Assembly: GCF_000250655.1 (NCBI RefSeq)
Contig: NC_016935.1
Location: 6,652,001 to 6,716,000, forward strand
Length of the DNA: 64,000 nucleotides
Source of the DNA: Paenibacillus mucilaginosus 3016
Lineage (GTDB): Bacteria > Bacillota > Bacilli > Paenibacillales > NBRC-103111
Direction: 5' to 3'
Under the pieces are notes generated by a model, which was not told the origin of the DNA, did not search any database, and saw only the letters and a program-made list of their open reading frames with translations. A program made the translations under genes and the position numbers. Of this stretch, positions 52,488-61,645 are shown piece by piece; position 1 is the stretch's first letter, and each line of letters opens with the position of its first letter.

Positions 52488-53477
52488 CTATTGGGGGATC
52501 GTAATGCTGCCTTCCTTCAGCTGCTTCTTCAGCGCCTCCAGCCGGGCGGCCTCCTCTTCGGACAGGCCCAGGAGACGGACGGGCGCATGGTCCACGCCCT
52601 GCTCCTTCAGCCCCAGCTGCACCTGCTTGGCGGCGAAGGCACGGTTCACGCTGAATTCCTTCACGGCCTGATACACGGCCACATCGACATTCTTGAGCAT
52701 GGACGTCAGCACCGCCTTCTCCGCAACGAAGAATTGGTCGGTATCGACACCGATGCCGTACCGGCCTGCCTGCTCGGCGGCCTTCAGCGCCCCTACGCCG
52801 GTAAAGCCCGCCGCCGGAAAGACAACGTCGGCCTGGGCCTTGAACATCCCGTCCGCAAGCTCGGCCCCCTTCTTGTCATCGCCGAACGTGCCGGCATACG
52901 CGGAGAGCACCTTCGCATGCGGGGCGACGCTGCGGACCCCGTACTCGAAGCCCCGCTGGAATTTGTGGATGATCGGCACATCGACGCCGCCGATAAACCC
53001 GACCACGCCGGTCTTGGACTTCATGCCGGCAATCACGCCCACAAGGAAGCTGCCTTCGTCTTCCTTGAACGTGATGCTGCTCACGTTAGGCAGGTCGGAT
53101 ACTTCGTCGACCAGCAGATACGGCAGCTCGGGATGCTTCTTCGCCGCCTTCTCGAGATCTTCCTTGGCCGAGAAGCCGAGGCCGATGATCAGCTCGCTGC
53201 CCTGCGCGGCCAGCTCCTCGAGAGCCTGCTCCTGGGAGGCCTTGTCGTTACCCGGTTCCCGGTAATCGAAGCGGATGCCCAGCTCTTCGCGGGCCCGGAT
53301 CAGGCCCTTAATCCCCGCATCGCTGAAGGACTCATCCCCAAGCCCGACATTGGACAGCAGAATCCCCGCGCGGAGGGGCTCTGTTTTTTTACTTTCATTG
53401 TTTTTCATGACGGAACAGCCCGAAGCGGCCGCGAGGACGAAGGCCATCAGCGGAACCAGCAGTGTGCGTATGCGCAT
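52488..53477 (-). CDS. BMP/Med-family substrate-binding lipoprotein
   Basis: 329 aa. Lipoprotein signal MRIRTLLVPLMAFVLAAASG followed by the lipid-carrying Cys21, then a type I periplasmic-binding fold with GILLSNVGLGDESFSDAGIK, VVGFIGGVDVPIIHKFQRGF and ADVVFPAAGFTGVGALKAAE, characteristic of the BMP (PnrA/TmpC, Med) group, which binds nucleosides. No ABC transporter genes are adjacent; a chemoreceptor follows. It may therefore serve sensing rather than uptake. Start ATG 53477. Confidence 0.9.
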   Translation of the reverse strand: MRIRTLLVPLMAFVLAAASGCSVMKNNESKKTEPLRAGILLSNVGLGDESFSDAGIKGLIRAREELGIRFDYREPGNDKASQEQALEELAAQGSELIIGLGFSAKEDLEKAAKKHPELPYLLVDEVSDLPNVSSITFKEDEGSFLVGVIAGMKSKTGVVGFIGGVDVPIIHKFQRGFEYGVRSVAPHAKVLSAYAGTFGDDKKGAELADGMFKAQADVVFPAAGFTGVGALKAAEQAGRYGIGVDTDQFFVAEKAVLTSMLKNVDVAVYQAVKEFSVNRAFAAKQVQLGLKEQGVDHAPVRLLGLSEEEAARLEALKKQLKEGSITIPQ

Positions 53478-53602
53478 AACCCATGCTCCTTTGGTATGTA
53501 AAGTAATCTCACTTGAGTAGGATATCGGCAGGAGACGCCCCTTTTTTTAGACCATCGGATGATAAAATGAAATGGAAAGGGAATGACACCGGCGGCATGC
53601 CA

Positions 53603-53636
53603 AAAAACAGTGTGGAAGCTTCCACACTGTTTCTGC
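53603..53636 (-). terminator. Terminator of the signalling cluster
   Basis: AAACAGTGTGGAAG followed directly by its reverse complement, a 28-bp perfect palindrome, then T6 on the minus strand, 25 nt beyond the last gene. Confidence 0.85.
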
Positions 53637-53661
53637 ACCGCACGGTACAACCGCAGCGGTC

Positions 53662-54807
53662 TTATTCCCGTTCCTCCGCTCCCCCGCGGGCCTGCAGCAC
53701 CACCCGAAACTTGGTGCCCACCCCCGGCAGTGAAGACACGGCGATGTCCCCCCCGTGACGCTCCACGATCCCCTTGACCGTCGCCAGTCCGAGTCCGGTG
53801 CCCTCGTACCCTTTGGCGTTGTCCAGCCGCCGGAACGGCGTAAAAATCGTCGGAATGTCCTCCGGGCTCATCCCGATCCCGTTGTCCTCTATGACGAACG
53901 CCACGCGCCGGTCCGATTCGGTCCGCTCACTGTACACCTGAACCCGCGGCGGCGTGTCCGGCCGGTGATACTTGACGGCATTGCCGATAAGGTTCAGCAG
54001 CAGCTGGTACATCTGGGTCGGATCGGCCTCGATCACCGGCAGGGGAGCCAGCTTCTCCACCTGCCCATCCGTCTGCTGCAGGCGGCTGTCCAGATCGGCC
54101 AGCACATCCTCGTACACCCGGTTGAGGTCCACCTCCGTCAGCTGTCCCGGCTCGGCATTCGCCTGGGAGAAGCTCAGAATATCCGTAATCAGCGAAGTCA
54201 TCCTATGGGCCGCACTGGTAATATGCGAGAGATACTGCCGTCCCTTGGGGCTCAGGCCCTCCGCATGCTTGGCTTCCATCAGCTCGCAGAGGCCGGTGAT
54301 GACATTCAGCGGATTCTTGAGATCGTGCGAGACGACCTGCGCGAACTCCTGCAGGCTGCGGTTGCTCCGCTCAAGCTCCGCCTGGATGAGCTCCAGCTCT
54401 TTCTTCTTCATGTTCAGCTCGAGGAACACCTTGACCTTGCTCAGCAGAATATCCGTATCGACCGGCTTGAACAGGTAATCGACCGCCCCCGATTCGTACC
54501 CCTTGAACACGCTCTTGTCTTCCTTGTTGATCGCCGTCACGAAGATGATCGGAATGTTCTTCGTCTCCTCGTTCATGCGCAGGAGCTCGGCCAGCTCAAA
54601 GCCGTCCATCTCCGGCATGTTCACATCGAGCAGCAGCAGGGCAAAATCGTGACGCAGCGTATAGCTCAGCGCCTCGTTGCCGCTCTCCGCCGTATAGACT
54701 TCACAGCCGAGCGTCCTCAGCGTTTTCTCCATGGCAAATAAGTTTTCCCGGCGGTCGTCTACGACCAGAATCTTGGTTTGAGGTTCCCGGTTTCTCTCGG
54801 TTCCCAT
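53662..54807 (-). CDS. Response regulator fused to histidine kinase
   Basis: 381 aa. Receiver domain at the N-terminus (ILVVDDRRENLFAMEKTL; phospho-Asp in LLLLDVNMPEMDGFELAE; Lys in YLFKPVD), a short coiled coil, then HisKA with VVSHDLKNPLNVITGLCELM and HATPase_c with LLNLIGNAVKYH, EDNGIGMSPEDI and GTGLGLATVKGIV. No membrane segment. Start at 54807 behind GGGGGAGA. Receiver-kinase fusions of this type take phosphate from an upstream kinase; the cluster hybrid kinase is the obvious partner. Last gene of the cluster. Confidence 0.92.
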   Translation of the reverse strand: MGTERNREPQTKILVVDDRRENLFAMEKTLRTLGCEVYTAESGNEALSYTLRHDFALLLLDVNMPEMDGFELAELLRMNEETKNIPIIFVTAINKEDKSVFKGYESGAVDYLFKPVDTDILLSKVKVFLELNMKKKELELIQAELERSNRSLQEFAQVVSHDLKNPLNVITGLCELMEAKHAEGLSPKGRQYLSHITSAAHRMTSLITDILSFSQANAEPGQLTEVDLNRVYEDVLADLDSRLQQTDGQVEKLAPLPVIEADPTQMYQLLLNLIGNAVKYHRPDTPPRVQVYSERTESDRRVAFVIEDNGIGMSPEDIPTIFTPFRRLDNAKGYEGTGLGLATVKGIVERHGGDIAVSSLPGVGTKFRVVLQARGGAEERE

Positions 54808-54888
54808 AACCGTGTCTCCCCCTTGGCGATTCGGCGTGCGGACAGCCTCGTCCATCACGCAGGGCCGCCCCTTCCATAATAAAAAAAC

Positions 54889-55464
54889 CTATTCCTCTTC
54901 CTGCGCCAGCCTGCTCAGCAGGCTGCCGATCCCCGTCAGCGGCAGGATGTAATCCGCCTTCACCGCCGCGATCGCAGCCCGGGGCATCGCGTCATATTCC
55001 GCCTCCTGCGGGTCCTGCACGACCGCCAGTCCGCCGGCGGCGGCAATCCGGGCCAGACCCGCGCTGCCGTCCCCGTTCGCACCGGTCAGTACGACGCCGA
55101 TGCACCTTGGCCCGTACACATACGCGGCGCTTTCGAACAGCACATCGACCGACGGCCGCGAATAATTGACGCGCGGGTCCACCGACAGGCTGGCCGTACG
55201 GGTCTCCTCGGCGAGCAGATGATAGCCCGCGGGGGCCAGGTACACGCAGCCTCCTTCGAGCTCCAGCTTGTCCTCCGCTTCCCTGACCCGGATCCTCAGG
55301 GAACGGTCCAGCGATTCGGCCAGATAGCTGTCGCTGCTCTCCAGCCGGTGCTGAACGATCAGCACGGGGAGCGGGAAGTCCCCCGGAAGACAGCCGAGCA
55401 GGACCGACAGCGCCTGGAGCCCGCCCGCGGACACGCCGACCACCACCGCTTCATAGCGCCTCAT
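54889..55464 (-). CDS. CheB-type methylesterase domain protein
   Basis: 191 aa, CheB catalytic domain only, without a receiver. Active-site elements are VVGVSAGGLQAL (Ser), VLIVQHRLESSDSY (His) and GVVLTGANGDGSAGLARI (Asp). ATG 55464 was chosen since the catalytic domain begins right after it; GGAGGGG lies upstream. It is 26 nt after the CheR gene. With CheR it would set methylation of chemoreceptor-like partners or, as in other CheB/CheR-kinase clusters, of the sensor kinase. Confidence 0.9.
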   Translation of the reverse strand: MRRYEAVVVGVSAGGLQALSVLLGCLPGDFPLPVLIVQHRLESSDSYLAESLDRSLRIRVREAEDKLELEGGCVYLAPAGYHLLAEETRTASLSVDPRVNYSRPSVDVLFESAAYVYGPRCIGVVLTGANGDGSAGLARIAAAGGLAVVQDPQEAEYDAMPRAAIAAVKADYILPLTGIGSLLSRLAQEEE

Positions 55465-55490
55465 GCCTTTGCCCCCCTCCACTTCCATCC

Positions 55491-56324
55491 TCAGAGCTCC
55501 GGAAGCTGCTTGCGGAAGATCCGCCACTTTGGCACGAGGGGTTCGAACTGGTCCCCGTTGTCCGCAAAATCCAGCGACTCCTTGCTTCCGAGGCAGAGAA
55601 ATCCGCGGTGTCCGAGGCTTCGGCCGAACAGGCCCAGCACCTTGTCCTGCAGGTTCCGGTCGAAGTAGATGAGCACGTTGCGGCACAGAATCAGATGCAT
55701 CTGGCCGAACGACTCGTCGGTCACGAGGTTGTGCTGCGTGAACACGATGTTCTTCTTCAGCCCCTCGTTCATCTTAGCCATCCCGTACTTCGCATGATAG
55801 TAGTCCGAGAAGGAGGCCCGGCCGCCGCTCTTCAGGTAATTGGCCGTGAACTTGCGGATATTCTCCTGCGGGTAGATGCCCTCCTGCGCCGTCACGAGCG
55901 ACTCGGCGTTCATGTCGGTGCCGTAGATCTGCACCCGGTCATAGAAGCCTTCCTCCTGCAGCAGAATCGCCATGGAGTACACTTCCTCCCCGGTGGCGCA
56001 GCCCGCATGCCAGATCTTGACGAACGGGTACGTCTTCAGCACGGGAATGACCTTCGTCCTCAGCTCGTAGAAGAACTCGGGGTCCCGGAACATCTCGGTC
56101 ACCGTCACGGACATGTCGAGCAGGAAGCGCCTCAGGAATTCTTCGTCCTGGAGCACCCTCGGGATCAGGTCGGCGATCCGCCCCGCTCCCGCCTTCTGGC
56201 GGATATGATGCAGCCTGCGCATCAGCGAAGAACGGGCATATCCCCGAAAATCGTATCCGTATCTCCGGTAAATGGCTTCAAGCAGCAGGTCAATCTCTAT
56301 TTTTTCCGCTTCCTTGGCGTCCAT
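55491..56324 (-). CDS. CheR-type protein-glutamate methyltransferase
   Basis: 277 aa. CheR N-terminal helices (YGYDFRGYARSSLMRRLHHI), then SAM-binding domain with TEMFRDPEFF, IWHAGCATGEEVYSMAILL, IYGTDMNAESL and LILCRNVLIYFD, all CheR hallmarks. It begins 4 nt after the hybrid kinase stop and precedes the CheB-like gene. It transfers methyl groups to glutamate side chains, probably on a cluster protein or receptor. Confidence 0.93.
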   Translation of the reverse strand: MDAKEAEKIEIDLLLEAIYRRYGYDFRGYARSSLMRRLHHIRQKAGAGRIADLIPRVLQDEEFLRRFLLDMSVTVTEMFRDPEFFYELRTKVIPVLKTYPFVKIWHAGCATGEEVYSMAILLQEEGFYDRVQIYGTDMNAESLVTAQEGIYPQENIRKFTANYLKSGGRASFSDYYHAKYGMAKMNEGLKKNIVFTQHNLVTDESFGQMHLILCRNVLIYFDRNLQDKVLGLFGRSLGHRGFLCLGSKESLDFADNGDQFEPLVPKWRIFRKQLPEL

Positions 56325-56328
56325 CGGG

Positions 56329-59300
56329 CTACACCGAGAGCCACACGCGGATCAAGGACAGCAGCTTATCCGTGTCTACCGGCTTGGTCATATAGTCGTT
56401 GGCCCCTCCTTCGATGCTTTTCTCGCGGTCCCCCGCCATCGCCTTGGCGGTCAAAGCGATGATCGGGAGCGCCGCATGCTTCGGATTCGCGCGGATGCGC
56501 TTCATGGCTTCGTAGCCGTCCATTACCGGCATCATGATATCCATGATCACGAGCTCGACGCCATCTTCACTCTCGAGCTTCTCGAGGGCAAGCTTGCCGT
56601 TGTCGGCCATCACCACGTTCAGGCCGTGCTGGCGGAGCACCTTCGACAGCGCGAACGTATTGCGCAGATCATCGTCCACGAGCAGAATCTTGCGCCCCTT
56701 GAGCGACACATCGGTCTCCTCCATCGGCCGCAGCGACGGCTTCCGCTCATCGGGCAGCGCCCGCTTCACGCTGTGGAGGAACAGGGAGACTTCGTCAAGA
56801 AGCCTCTCCGGCGAGTTGACCCCCTTGATCACGATGCTGTCCGTAAAAGAGCCGAGCTCCCTGTACTCCTCCTGGGTGAGCTCCTTGCCCGTATTGATGA
56901 TGACCGGCGGCAGCGCCTTCTCGCCTTCGGCCACAAGCCGCTGGAGCATCTCGAAGCCCGTCATGTCGGGCAGCTTCAGGTCCAGAATGACACAGTCGTA
57001 GGTCTGCGACTTCATCCGCTCCAGGGCATCCCGCCCGGAGAAGACGCTGTGGATCTCCACATTCTTGCCGCGGAGCAGCTCCTGGATCGCCTTCTGGTTC
57101 CCCGCGTCGTCCTCGACGACGAGCACCTGCTTGATCCGCTCCTGCAGCGCATCCTCGAACCGGGCGAAGACGCCCTCGAGCTCCTCGGCCGCCACCGGCT
57201 TCGGCAGGAAGCCGATCGCCCCCTTCTGCAGGGAGGCCGCACTCTCGTTGCGGCCCGACACGATGTGAACGGGGATGTGCCGCGTCTCGCTGTGGAACTT
57301 GAGATGGTCGAGCACCTTGAGCCCGCTCATATCCGGCAGCCCGAGGTCAAGCAGGATGGCCGTCGGCACATACTGCTTGGCGAGCTGCAGGGCGCTGAAG
57401 CCGTCCCCCGCGGCCAGGCAGCGGAAACCCTTCCTGCGGGAGAGGTCCATGAGCACCTTGGCGAACTTCGGATCGTCCTCGACGATCAGCAGCACTTTCT
57501 CGCCTTCCGCACTGCGAATCGCTTCGCGGTCATCCGGGATGAACACCTTCGCCGGCTGCGCCGGAAGATCAGCCTCCGCTGATGCCGGGGAGGGGACATC
57601 CTCGGGCTCCTGCGTGAGCCCGCTCCGGGGCGCTTCCGGCTCGGATGGCCGGACGGCCTCCTGTGCCGCTCCAGGCCCCCCGGCCTGCACGCGGCTGCCG
57701 CCGGCCGGCAGAAACAGGGTGAACACGCTGCCCTCTCCTTCGCGGCTCTGCAGCTGGATCTCGCCGCCGAGCAGCCTCGCCAGCTCCCGCGAGATCGTCA
57801 GCCCGAGGCCCGTGCCGCCGTACTGGCGAGAGGTTGAGCCGTCCGCCTGCTGGAACGCCTCGAAGATTGCGCGCTGCTTGCCCGCCGGAATGCCGATGCC
57901 GGTATCTCGCACCTCCAGTGCGACCGTCTCCTCCGGCACGAGCGCCCCGCTGAAGAAGCGCGTCCCCCGGGCCCGGCGCATAGATCCGCACCGAGACGCT
58001 GCCCTGGGAGGTGAATTTGAAGGCGTTCGAGAGCAAGTTCTTCAGAATCTGTTCGGCCCGCTGGCTGTCGGTCACGATGGTCTCCGGCAGCCCCGGAGCC
58101 AGCTCCAGCTTGAAGACCAGCCCCTTCTCCTGCGCCACGTGGCCGAACTGGTTCTGCAGGTGGCGCAGCATGCCGGCCAGCCGGACTTCCTCCCGGTGGA
58201 TATCCATCTTGCCTGCCTCGACCTTCGAAAGGTCGAGGATATCATTGATGAGCGTGAGCAGATCCAGTCCGCCGCTGTGAATGATTTTGGCGGATTCGAT
58301 CTGATCTTCGGTCAGATTGCCCTCATCGTTGGCCGCAAGCGACTTGGCCAGAATGAGGAGGGAGTTCAGCGGCGTCCGCAGCTCGTGGGACATGTTCGCG
58401 AGGAATTCGGACTTGTATCTGCTCGCGAGCGCCAGCTCTTCGGCCTTCTTCTCGAGCTCCGTCTTCGAGTGTTGAATCTCCGCGTTCTGCCGCTCGATAT
58501 CCGCCTTCTGATGCTCGAGGTAGTTCGTCTTCTCCTCGAGCTCCTCGTTGATCGCCTGCAGCTCCTCGCTCTGCACGCGTAGCTTCTCCTCCGACTGCTT
58601 CAGCATGCGGGTCTGTTCTTCCAGCTCCTCGTTGGCGGTGCGCAGCTCCTCCTGCTGGGTCTGCAGCTCTTCGGCAAGCTCCTGGGATTCCCGCAGGAGC
58701 TCCTCGGTACGCTGGCGGCCCACGACGCTCTGGATCATGACGCCAAGCAGCTCCGTGAGCTGGTGAAGCAGATCGCGCTGAATGTCCGTGAAGCCGCCGA
58801 ACGTGGCCAGCTCCAGCACGGCTACGACTTCATCCTGGTAGAGCACCGGAAGCACGAGGATCGACCTCGGACTGGCTTCGCCGAGCCCGGACGAGATCCG
58901 GATATAATCCTCGGGCACACCGGTCAGCAGGATCGGCTTCTTCTCCAGCGCACACTGGCCGACAAGGCCTTCGCCCGGCCGGAACCGGTTCGAGAGGTGC
59001 TTGCGCTCCTGGTATGCGAAGCTGCCGAGCAGCACATAGACGACCTCCCCGGCCGTTACCCGGCTGCGCTCTCTGACATAGAATGCCGCCTGGCCGGCTT
59101 CGACCAGGAAGGCAATCTCGGAGACCAGCATGGAGACGAGCGCCTGCAGGTCCGTGACCCCCTGGGCCAGTCCCGTCAACCGGGCCAGCTCTGTCTTCAG
59201 CCAGAATTGGCGCTCGTTTTCCGCCTTCGTGTCCCTCAGGGACTCCAGCATCTCCGTCAGCGCGTAACTCAGACGGTCCCGGTCGGACCGGGGGACGATC

Positions 59301-60496
59301 GTCAGCTCATAATCCCCCTGGGAGATCCGGTCCGCCTGGGTGATGACATCCCGCGTGCTCTCCACCATCTGGTTGAACGCCTCGGTCAGTTCGCCGAATT
59401 CGTCGCGGGAGCGGACCTCGATGCGGACGTCCGTCTCGCCCTGCAGGATGAGCTCCGTGGACCGGCGCAGCTCCCGGATCTGCTGCAGCAGCATCCTCGA
59501 GATCGCCAGGATGAAGAGGACGGACAATCCGATGATAAGAACATTCAGGATCATCATAAAGATCAGCGAGGACATGGACTCCTGCTTCATCCGCTCGAGC
59601 GTGGAGAGCAGCTGCTCCGAGAAGCGGGTCTCCACTTCCTTGTAGAGATCAATCTTCTGCGTGGATGCCGCATACCAGGCCGACGGATCCATATTCAGCG
59701 GCTTATCCACCCCGATGGCCAGGGCTGCCTGCACCATCCGGTCGACTTCCGTCACCGGCTCCCCGCGGACGGTGGTGCGGAAGAGCTCTTCCATCTCGGC
59801 GGGAGCAAAGGAAGCGAAGACGTTATAGTAGAGCGTTTGTTCGCTCCTAAGAACATTGGCCTGCACTTCCAGCGCCCGGCTCAGCGTATTGACCGAAAAT
59901 GCATGATTGAAGAGCGTCCGTTCCCGGCTCACCGCATATTTGCTCTTCGACAGATTGATGTAGGCGGAGAGCATATTGCCGACTTCCTGATTCGTGCCGG
60001 TGTGCGTCATCGCTTCCATGGACCCGAACAGCGACTCCATCAGCTCCCGGTAATAATCCAGAGCTTCGAGCTCCGTAGCCGTCCTCTGGTCGATCCTCGA
60101 GCGTTCCTCTGCCAGACGGTCCAACAGTCCGAGGCCCTTGGCCAGATAAGCGTCGAACCGGCTGCCGTAGTTCTTGTCCCCGGCCTCCGTAAGACTGCTT
60201 CGCATCTCCGCCAGGAAGCGGTCGGTATCGGCGCGCTGCCTGTTCATCGCTGCGGTGTCGACGGTCCCCTGCTCCCCGTAATAACCGGCGACGAGGCCCC
60301 GCTCCTTCTGCAGTTCATGCACGGCGTCGTTGATCCGGACTGCCAGCCCGGTCATCTGCTGCAGCCCCGTCATGGTGCGGGTATCCGCTATTTTGTCAAC
60401 GATGGCCGTTACCGAGAAATACAGGACTCCCAGCATCGGGATGAGAATCATAAGCATGAGCTTGCTGTTCAGCCTGGCGTTCTTGATCCACTGCAT
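56329..60496 (-). CDS. Hybrid histidine kinase: NIT-HAMP-GAF-kinase with three receiver domains, frameshifted once
   Basis: Two frames, 57569-60496 and 56329-57981, overlap in sense near 57965-57985 (a CCGGGCCCGGGGG run); joined, about 1388 aa. Domain order: membrane helix (about 10-30), NIT-type nitrate/nitrite sensor (about 40-300), membrane helix, HAMP (RMLLQQIRELRRSTELI), GAF (about 440-590), coiled coil, HisKA with HELRTPLN (His near 704), HATPase (NLLSNAFKFT; then DTGIGIPAGKQ and GGTGLGLTISREL after the shift), then three receivers with LLDLGLPDMSG, ILDLKLPDMTG and IMDIMMPVMDG. The NIT call rests on RXXGLVAGYYG-like ERGLVAGYYGEQGTVDTAA. First gene of the cluster. Confidence 0.85.
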
Positions 60497-60874
60497 ACGT
60501 GCTCCTCATTTCGTTCATAAATAATGCTTATTATTAACTTTTCTTTATAAGAATTCTCCCATCACGACAGAATTCCTCCCGCTTTTCCTGTATTCGCCAT
60601 AAAATGAGATGATTCTGCATGCGCGCTAAGAAAAATGCCTGTTGGAGTCTTTTAAGATCTTTACTTGCCAGTCCATACTTTTGGCACACTGGGGGGGGGG
60701 AGGGGTGTGGGGTTCCAGCCGCTCTTGAAGTCGTGTTCAATATGAATTTTTTAGTGGTAAGAACACGAGCCTCTGCAAGTTAGAGGTTCTGAAACTTCAA
60801 AAAAGCCGCCTCCGACGCACGGTCGGAAACGGCTTTTGTCATGTCTGTATAGAGTGTTGGCAGGATACTTTGAC
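60497..60874. other. Gap between the kinase cluster and transaldolase
   Basis: 378 nt. Contains the cluster promoter (AT-rich, 60510-60560, with TATTATTAAC-like DNA), a G10 run (60691-60700) beside AGGGGTGTGGGG, and the transaldolase terminator. A 68-codon minus-strand frame (60534-60740) has no ribosome binding site and is not called. Confidence 0.55.
60799..60837. terminator. Terminator of the transaldolase gene
   Basis: AAAAGCCG and CGGCTTTT with an inner CCGAC/GTCGG stem and T/A runs on both sides; works in both directions. Confidence 0.85.
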
Positions 60875-61531
60875 CTAGAATACGCTTTGCTTCGCGCCTT
60901 CCCAGTCAGCCAGGAAGCGCTCGATGCCCGCATCGGTCAGCGGATGCTTCGTCATGGACTGGATCACTTTGTACGGAACCGTCGCGATGTCGGAGCCGTG
61001 GAGAGCCGATTCGATGACGTGTGCGGAGTGGCGTACAGACGCCGCGATGATCTCGGACGTGATGCCGTGGATTTTGAAGATATCCGAGATTTCCTTGATG
61101 AGGTTCATGCCCACCTGGTTGATGTCGTCCAGACGGCCGATGAACGGCGATACGTAAGTCGCACCTGCTCTTGCCGCCAGCAGCGCCTGTGTGGAGGAGA
61201 AGATGAGGGTGACGTTCGTCTTGATGCCGAGCTCGGAGAAGATCTTCGTCGCCTTCAGGCCTTCTTCAGTCATCGGCAGCTTCACGACAACGCTGGAGCC
61301 GAGAGCGGCCAGCTTCTTGCCCTGCTCGACCATTTCATTCGCTTCGAGCGAGATGACTTCCGCGCTGATCGGCAGATCGCCGACGATGGAGATAATTTCT
61401 TTTACCGTTTCGAAGAAGTCGCGGCCTTCCTTGGCAATCAGGGAAGGGTTCGTCGTTACCCCTGCAATCACGCCCAGCTCATGCGCTTTGCGGATTTCTT
61501 CTACGTTCGCCGTATCGATAAACAGTTTCAT
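60875..61531 (-). CDS. tal: Transaldolase, TalC/FSA subfamily
   Basis: 218 aa, the short transaldolase type. MKLFIDTANVEEIRKAHELG and VIAGVTTNPSLIAKEG start the barrel; the Schiff-base Lys is in VVVKLPMTEEGL (near residue 86), followed by KTNVTLIFSSTQALLAARAG and YVSPFIGRLDDIN. It moves a dihydroxyacetone unit between sugar phosphates in the non-oxidative pentose phosphate pathway. ATG 61531 is preceded by GGGAGAGATGAGAAG. Upstream transketolase on the same strand suggests coordinated expression. Confidence 0.96.
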   Translation of the reverse strand: MKLFIDTANVEEIRKAHELGVIAGVTTNPSLIAKEGRDFFETVKEIISIVGDLPISAEVISLEANEMVEQGKKLAALGSSVVVKLPMTEEGLKATKIFSELGIKTNVTLIFSSTQALLAARAGATYVSPFIGRLDDINQVGMNLIKEISDIFKIHGITSEIIAASVRHSAHVIESALHGSDIATVPYKVIQSMTKHPLTDAGIERFLADWEGAKQSVF

Positions 61532-61645
61532 CTTCTCATCTCTCCCGGTTTGTAAGTTTTGGCTGTCTTCCTCATGCAAATGCGAGTTATAACTTTCTGA
61601 TATTTGAACAGAGGCCGGACGGGCCGGCCCTGTCATTCCCTAACC

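Noticed and set aside
60534..60740. Minus-strand 68-aa frame beginning MNTTSRAAG
   Set aside because: No ribosome binding site, starts in a G-run-derived segment and shows no family; at most a decayed fragment.
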